Below are positions 39,397 to 44,244 of a DNA stretch of 44,244 nt, in pieces. The notes under the pieces were generated by a model, which saw only the letters and a list, made by a program, of their open reading frames with translations, was not told the origin of the DNA and searched no databases. The DNA is from Bremia lactucae. Its lineage: Eukaryota; Oomycota; Peronosporomycetes; Peronosporales; Peronosporaceae. The translations under genes and the position numbers were made by a program. Numbering within the stretch: position 1 is the first letter of the stretch; every line of letters begins with the position of its first letter. The DNA is taken from contig NC_090610.1 of the NCBI RefSeq assembly GCF_004359215.1, forward strand, positions 5,101,042 to 5,145,285. The letters run 5' to 3'.

Positions 39397-40602
39397 ATGG
39401 AAATTCAATCTGACGTTCAACACCAAAAGGTTATGAGCCCAACGCCAAAGGATCAAGAAGGTCATGTCCAAGCGCCAGCCATCACCCAAGTCGACGACGA
39501 CAGAGCCAGTACGGCTTCTGGCGCGGACGAGGGCATGGCCAGGCTGCTGGAACTGATAACGGACTTGAAAGGAGACATGGGAGCTCGCCTTAATAGGCTT
39601 GAGGCCCGCCGAGTCGAGGATGATCAAGGTTCTGTCGTGTCAGCCGGTAGCAGCACCTTCCGTACGTATGCGGAAGCGCGCACCGGATTCGGCCGGAACA
39701 TGACGATGGCCTCGCTCGAAGACGAAGTCATGCCTGGACCAGCGCGGCAACACGCAGCAGGACCAGGGCAACAAAGGCTGACTGGAGGGAGAGCCGGTGT
39801 AGGTCCAGTTCCTCAGGTGCCACGGGAATCGGCTTTCAGACCGGTTCCTACACCAGCGTATTTTGCTCCGCAAAGGCCCCTGCAGATCAGGGACCTAAAA
39901 CTAGCGATCGAAAACTTCGATGGCAAGGAGGTTTATCCAGGACTAGGGTCGGGATTCACACCTTGGGGGAAGCGATTTCTACGCCAAGTTCGTATCGCCG
40001 AGGAACTTAGTGGGTGCATCTGGACCGAGGACATCAAAATGGATGTACTTGGTCGGTATTTGACAGGCAAGGCTGGTCAACATTTTCACAGTCAAGTGGA
40101 TACATGGTACACCGAGAATCCACAGATATGGTACTCGATGGACCGTATGAACCTCAAGTTTGGACCTAGGATCTCAAGGTCACAAGCTTTTAAACTGTTC
40201 ACGTGTAAGAAAAAGGAGTCGATGTCGTGGAATGATCATATGCTCTATCTAATGGCGGTCAGCGACGCAGTCGGAGGCGCACAAGACCAAGTGCTTGAAA
40301 ATATAGCCAAGTACGCATGCTTCGCAACCGACTTTCAAGGTGTGCTTCTCGCAAGGTACAATCCTCATCGAGAGAATTACTTACGGCAAGCTGAAGAGTT
40401 GGTGAATTTTGCCCAGTTAAATGACCCGGGTATTCGCATTTGGTCCAAGTCAACTGTGGCCGTCGTCAAAGGCACTGAAGGAGGTCGGCGCAGAAACGAT
40501 AAAGAGAGAAATGTCAAGAAGACTGAGCGTGTTTCAAGTGTGGAAAAGAAGGCCACTACAAACGTGAATGTACTAGTGAGCCTAATAACAACTTTACGTT
40601 AG
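39397..40602 (+). CDS. Copia gag
   Basis: 401 codons starting ATG directly after the LTR. An N-terminal charged region contains a short coiled coil (LLELITDLKGDMGARLNRLE). A Gly/Pro/Arg-rich middle is followed by the capsid-like core (KLAIENFDGKEVYPGLGSGF, then FLRQVRIAEELSGCIW, then DVLGRYLTGKAGQHFHSQVD, then RENYLRQAEELVNFAQ). The CCHC zinc knuckle CFKCGKEGHYKREC lies at 40530-40571, but one frame back, so the gag frame runs past it to a stop at 40602. Either one base was lost before the knuckle or the ribosome shifts frame here. Gag packages element RNA. Confidence 0.8.
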   Translation: MEIQSDVQHQKVMSPTPKDQEGHVQAPAITQVDDDRASTASGADEGMARLLELITDLKGDMGARLNRLEARRVEDDQGSVVSAGSSTFRTYAEARTGFGRNMTMASLEDEVMPGPARQHAAGPGQQRLTGGRAGVGPVPQVPRESAFRPVPTPAYFAPQRPLQIRDLKLAIENFDGKEVYPGLGSGFTPWGKRFLRQVRIAEELSGCIWTEDIKMDVLGRYLTGKAGQHFHSQVDTWYTENPQIWYSMDRMNLKFGPRISRSQAFKLFTCKKKESMSWNDHMLYLMAVSDAVGGAQDQVLENIAKYACFATDFQGVLLARYNPHRENYLRQAEELVNFAQLNDPGIRIWSKSTVAVVKGTEGGRRRNDKERNVKKTERVSSVEKKATTNVNVLVSLITTLR

Positions 40603-40979
40603 CTGTCTCCGACGGCATTGACTCTACCAGCCAATGGATACTGGACAGCGGGTCAAGTCGACATTTGGTGACAAAGGCGTCACAGCTAATCGACGCAGTA
40701 AAATGCGACGAAGAGTGTTTACTTCCTAATGGGGACAGCTTGCGTATGCAGCTCAAGGGTACGGCCGAGTTCGTGGTCAGTGTTGACGGCGAAATTCGCC
40801 GAGTCAAACTACTCGATGCGTACTACGCAGAAAAGCTACCGTATAACATCATATCCTATGGCAAGATCGAGGAGCGAGGGTTTGAACTTCGTTACGATGG
40901 ACATAAGCGATCAGTGGTTCGGCGGCGTGATGGTTGCAAGATTTTTGATGTTGACAAGACGACAGCAACGTGTTGCTAG
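40530..40979 (+). pseudogene. Copia zinc knuckle and protease segment
   Basis: In the -1 frame relative to gag: CFKCGKEGHYKREC, then WILDSGSSRHLV with the aspartic protease triad DSG (about 40640-40675), then DAYYAEKLPYNIISYGKIEE, typical of Copia protease. It ends at a TAG (40977-40979) because of a second frame change near 40969, after which the integrase frame continues. It cleaves the polyprotein if translated as a fusion. Confidence 0.78.
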
Positions 40980-41581
40980 TGAATGTTGTTGACACAATTG
41001 AGCACAAGGATTTTTTTACGGTTGCAGCAATTGCTGAGGCTGTCAACACGCCGATTTCGGACCTTCAGATGGGGAGTCTACTCGATTTTCACTTTAGATT
41101 TGGACACCTCGCCTATGATACAATCGAATTGATGGCGAGTGATCCATCGAGTGGAATAAGGCTAACAGACACCGAGCGACCCACTTGCTTAACGTGTGCG
41201 CAAGGTAAGCAGCGCCGCAACAAGCAGTCGAAGAAAGACACGGGTGAGAATGCTCCTATCGATAGGGTGGGTGGTGTGATATGCAGCGATATCAAAGGTC
41301 CAATAACGCCGGTCGACAGGTCGGGAAACCGATATTTAATTAATTTTATCGACCACAAGAGTAACTACTGCCGGGTATTCCTCGCCAAGACGAAGGACAA
41401 GGCGACTAAGCATTTCGAAGACTTCATGGTCTACTTTGAAAAGCGATTCAACTGCAAGGTTCACTATCTCCGTACGGATGGAGGCGCCGAGTACAAAGTT
41501 GTTGACCCGTTTTGTAAGAATGTGGGTGTGCGTCGCCAGGTTTCAGAAGCTGACAACCAAGCATCCAACGGAAAAGCGTAA
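40970..41581 (+). pseudogene. Copia integrase, ended by stop at the catalytic Glu
   Basis: The zinc-binding N-terminus reads FHFRFGHLAYDTI with CLTCAQGKQ (HHCC). The core has VICSDIKGPITPVD (first Asp), NYCRVFLAKTKDKATKHFED, and YLRTDGGAEYK (second Asp). The third motif reads NGKA, stop, RMHQTL, where Copia integrases have NGxAERxxRT. TAA at 41579-41581 therefore replaces the catalytic Glu codon, a single-base change from GAA. Beyond it the same frame stays open into RT. Confidence 0.85.
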
Positions 41582-43933
41582 AGGATGCACCAGACATTGA
41601 TAAACCTGGTGCGATCAATGATTTTCGGTTCAGGACTCCCGTTGAGCTTCTGGGGTGATGCTGCTGAGTACGCAGCCTACATACTCAACAGAAGCCCAAC
41701 GCGGAGTAACGTGGGGCGTGCATCACCTATTGAGGTGCTTACAGGTATCAAACCCAGGCTAACTGATATTGTTATATTTGGATCGCCGTGTACCGCTATT
41801 CGGACACTAAAACACAAGGCGCTGGATAGACGTGGAGAAGCAGGATTGATACTCGGGAAGAACGACGAAGTTAAAGGTTTTCGCGTGTTATTTACTAAGG
41901 ATCGTGTGGTACGCACAACACAGCATGTGCAGAATATCAAGACGCTGAGTGAAGACGCAAATGCACAACTTCATCGTCTGACAGATGGCCAATCAGAACA
42001 TGAAAGCTCATCAGCTAATTCCTCGATTTCGCTGGATGAGAACAGATCCAGTCCTGCTGATTTGGCGACTACAAGTGCAAGTCTAAAGTCTATCGAGACT
42101 GACGAATTCTTTGATACCCAACAGACCGATGTAGATCATCGGAAGGAGCCACGTGCCTGTACAAAGCCACAAAGGTCACGTGGTAAGCGCGGCGGGCAAG
42201 GGAGGCGGTCGAATACCAAGATAATCGCCGAGACACCACGCATGACAACGCGATACGGTGGTAATAAGATACCTCCACGTGAATTTGTTGGAGCAACTTA
42301 CCGCGTGGATCCAAGTAATTGGAACATGGCTATGAAGAGTGACAAGCGCGTGGAATGGGAGCGCGCTGCAAGCGCTGAAATTGACTCGCTGGAAGCAAAT
42401 GATACGTGGGAGTTGGTTCCACGAACTCAGGAGATGCGACCACTCCATACCAAGTGGGTCTTCAAAACGAAGACGGATGCCGATGGTAACATCGAGCGTT
42501 ACAAGGCACGCATGGTAGCGTGCGGCAACGAGCAGTCGTTCGGCAAGGACTATACCCTGCCTTTTGCCGCAGTAATGGATATGACGCCGGGGAAAGTCAT
42601 TTTGGCACTGGCTCAGATATGGGGAGTTCCAGCAAGACACGGAGACGTACCTAATGCGTACGTGAAGGCGTCTACGGAGCCGGACCTCAATATCTATTTG
42701 TACGTCCCGCAGGGAATGCAAATTAGCAAAGAAGAAACTCAGCGACTTGGTGTTGAAACCGCAGGTCAAGTGGTTCTTCAGCTCAAGAGAAGTCTATATG
42801 GGCTAAAGCAAGCCGGGAGACTATGGTCTCAGCTTCTACACTCAGAGCTACTTCGAGTTGGATTTGTGCAGTGTGTGAGCGACTCGTGCCTTTACTTTAA
42901 AGTAAATGGTGACGATAGAACGGTCGTGGGGGTATATGTCGACGATTTGCTGATTACAGGGACGTCTGAGGGGCAAGTGAAAGAAGTATTTGATCTCCTT
43001 GTAACGCTGCAGATAAAGAATCTGGGTGCTGTCAGCAAATTTCTGGGCATGAGAATCAGTTACTCGGATGAGTGTGGATACGAAATTGATCAAGAAGCTA
43101 CTATCATCGAGATGCTGATAAAGTTTGGATTACAAGATGCGCACTCGGTGATGACGCCAATTGGACTTGATCACGACAATAATACGCACGAGGTGATTAC
43201 ACTACTACCTAAAGAGGGCGTGGTTGGATCTGCATCGGTGCAGAATTTCCAGTCGATTGTTGGATCGCTTTTATGGCTGGCTCGCTGTACGCGTCCGGAT
43301 GTAGCATATGCCGTACATCGAGCAACTCGGCGAGCTCATGCGCCGACGACGAGCGATTGGCAGCTAGCCAAACGAATTGCTAGATACCTAAAGGGTACTA
43401 AAGATGTCAAGCTTCGCTTAGGACGACGAAAAGGTACAGAAAGATCGATTGTACAACTCACTAGCACAAGTGATGCAGACTTCGCCGGTGATAAGAGCGA
43501 TAGGAAGTCAGTGAGCGGTGCTATATTTCGTGTGGACGGTTTGATGGTGGGTTGGACCTGTCGGAAGCAGACAACCGTCTCACTGTCAACAATGGAAGCT
43601 GAATTCACGTCTGCATCGCATGCTGGACAAGAACTACTAGGCCTACGTGAGCTTTTATCCGAGTTGGATTTTCTCGTGAAGTTACCCATGACAATGGAAA
43701 TGGATAACCAAGCGGCCATCCGGCAGATGGAAAATGAAGAGAGCTCGGCACGCGCCAAGCATATTGATATCAAGCTCAAGTTTATTAAGGACTACGCTAA
43801 GAAGGGAATTATAAAACCCAGCTTTGTGTCAACTGAGGCGATGACAGCAGACATACTGACGAAGGCATTTAGCGCCACTCGCCTGCGGGCCCTAATGGAG
43901 ATGTGCTCATTGTACCGCAGCAAGATGGACTAA
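41582..43933 (+). CDS. Copia integrase C-terminus, reverse transcriptase and RNase H
   Basis: 783 open codons continuing the integrase frame; Met at 41585. It starts RMHQTLINLVRSMIFGSGLP and AAYILNRSPTRSN (integrase C-terminus), then GSPCTAIRTLKHKALDRRGE. A charged spacer follows. RT begins NDTWELVPRTQEMRPLHTKW and VFKTKTDADGNIERYKARMV, with ARHGDVPNAYVKASTEPDLN and the catalytic YVDDLLITG (about residue 450). RNase H has TSDADFAGDKSDRKSVSGAI, STMEAEFTSASHAGQELLGL, DNQAAIRQME and RAKHIDIKLKFIKDY. Usual Copia length and order; no further defects seen. RT copies element RNA and RNase H removes it. Confidence 0.9.
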   Translation, partial: RMHQTLINLVRSMIFGSGLPLSFWGDAAEYAAYILNRSPTRSNVGRASPIEVLTGIKPRLTDIVIFGSPCTAIRTLKHKALDRRGEAGLILGKNDEVKGFRVLFTKDRVVRTTQHVQNIKTLSEDANAQLHRLTDGQSEHESSSANSSISLDENRSSPADLATTSASLKSIETDEFFDTQQTDVDHRKEPRACTKPQRSRGKRGGQGRRSNTKIIAETPRMTTRYGGNKIPPREFVGATYRVDPSNWNMAMKSDKRVEWERAASAEIDSLEANDTWELVPRTQEMRPLHTKWVFKTKTDADGNIERYKARMVACGNEQSFGKDYTLPFAAVMDMTPGKVILALAQIWGVPARHGDVPNAYVKASTEPDLNIYLYVPQGMQISKEETQRLGVETAGQVVLQLKRSLYGLKQAGRLWSQLLHSELLRVGFVQCVSDSCLYFKVNGDDRTVVGVYVDDLLITGTSEGQVKEVFDLLVTLQIKNLGAVSKFLGMRISYSDECGYEIDQEATIIEMLIKFGLQDAHSVMTPIGLDHDNNTHEVITLLPKEGVVGSASVQNFQSIVGSLLWLARCTRPDVAYAVHRATRRAHAPTTSDWQLAKRIARYLKGTKDVKLRLGRRKGTERSIVQLTSTSDADFAGDKSDRKSVSGAIFRVDGLMVGWTCRKQTTVSLSTMEAEFTSASHAGQELLGLRELLSELDFLVKLPMTMEMDNQAAIRQMENEESSARAKHIDIKLKFIKDYAKKGIIKPSFVSTEAMTADILTKAFSATRLRALMEMCSLYRSKMD

Positions 43934-43965
43934 AACATGGCGTGTAATCAGAAACACACGGCACC

Positions 43966-43977
43966 GTGAGGAAGGAG
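43966..43977 (+). promoter_or_regulatory. Polypurine tract, Copia
   Basis: GTGAGGAAGGAG directly precedes the LTR start TGTTGGAAGG, 32 bases after the pol stop codon. It is the expected plus-strand priming site and fixes the left end of the LTR. Confidence 0.65.
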
Positions 43978-44209
43978 TGTTGGAAGGCGATGCTGCAGCG
44001 GAGTTTCTGGGACTCGCAAGGAGTTTCGAAACGTCTTTTATTGTAATGGTCACGGAGCGGTGGTTACGGCGAAAGATGAAACGATCCAAGGTCGAGAGGT
44101 TTCAAGAAGTATGAGGTGCAAGTAACGCACGATGGACAGGTAATTCTGACAAGAAGAGAGTTAAGGCTTACATGCATAATATATTCACTTTGTCTTTTGC
44201 AAAATAGCA
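43978..44209 (+). repeat. 3' LTR, Copia element
   Basis: 232 bp matching 39162-39393 base for base as far as I can read. The match goes on for 35 more bases (44210-44244) to the window end, covering the ATG and first codons of gag. That is not expected beyond a 3' LTR. Confidence 0.8.
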
Positions 44210-44244
44210 CCCATGGAAATTCAATCTGACGTTCAACACCAAAA

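Larger units (their letters stand above)
39162..44209 (+). mobile_element. Young Copia element with identical LTRs
   Basis: LTR, gag with CCHC, protease, integrase, reverse transcriptase, RNase H, purine tract and LTR: the Ty1/Copia order (integrase before RT). The LTR copies at 39162 and 43978 read as identical, implying recent insertion. The coding region nevertheless has two frameshifts (about 40530 and 40969) and one nonsense codon (41579-41581), so this copy would need help to move, unless the changes are sequencing errors or recoding sites. Its insertion lies just beyond the 5' end of the LINE fragment. Confidence 0.88.

Noticed and set aside
41677..43779. Several minus-strand frames of 75-197 codons opposite Copia pol
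   Set aside because: They lie wholly inside conserved RT/RNase H sequence and show no coherent protein, unlike the antisense frame of family B, most of which lies outside pol.

Overview
The window looks like oomycete nuclear DNA (a Phytophthora or downy-mildew type genome). The evidence is a fused DHFR-thymidylate synthase gene (absent from animals and fungi), short GT-AG introns, a GCTCATT-type initiator upstream of a Myb gene, FAR1/MULE transposase remnants, and chromodomain Gypsy retrotransposons of the kind that fill oomycete genomes. The species cannot be named from the sequence alone.

Layout. Two islands of conserved genes sit in repeat DNA. Island 1 (about 0-3.8 kb) has CDC123 (minus strand, at the window edge) and SEC22 (five exons, plus) diverging from a 275-bp intergenic segment, then the proteasome beta-4 subunit gene (three exons, minus). 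Island 2 (23.2-27.3 kb) has an intact single-exon DHFR-TS gene and a three-exon R2R3-type Myb gene, both plus. The genes are unrelated housekeeping and regulatory functions; no operon or pathway links them.

Between the islands (4.1-22.7 kb) lie a solo LTR of family A, a broken MULE transposase, two family-A 3' ends facing each other as an inverted repeat, a complete but decayed Gypsy element (family B, 8546-16499, minus strand), the 5' end of another Gypsy (family C), a second MULE scrap, a 76-bp tandem repeat, a decayed minus-strand gene remnant and a second solo LTR-A.

Right of island 2 (28.1-44.2 kb) lie a plus-strand family-B 5' half, a Gypsy fragment with its reverse-transcriptase block inverted against its RNase H/integrase block, a decayed minus-strand Gypsy pol, a LINE endonuclease fragment, and a young Copia element whose LTR copies look identical. 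The Copia coding region has two frameshifts and a stop at the expected catalytic glutamate of integrase. The window ends 35 bases into what reads as a second Copia internal region, which may be an assembly effect.

The most interesting signal is a recurring arrangement in the Gypsy elements. Between integrase and 3' LTR, an open frame runs antisense to pol, starts near the 3' LTR with an acidic N-terminus and ends in a coiled coil, meeting the integrase/chromodomain frame tail to tail. It is seen in family B (9114-10441), is similar in layout in family A (8208 down to 6365), and is probably present next to the Gypsy pol at 34.2-38 kb (34233-34537). Family A LTRs also carry a conserved series of hairpins at one end.
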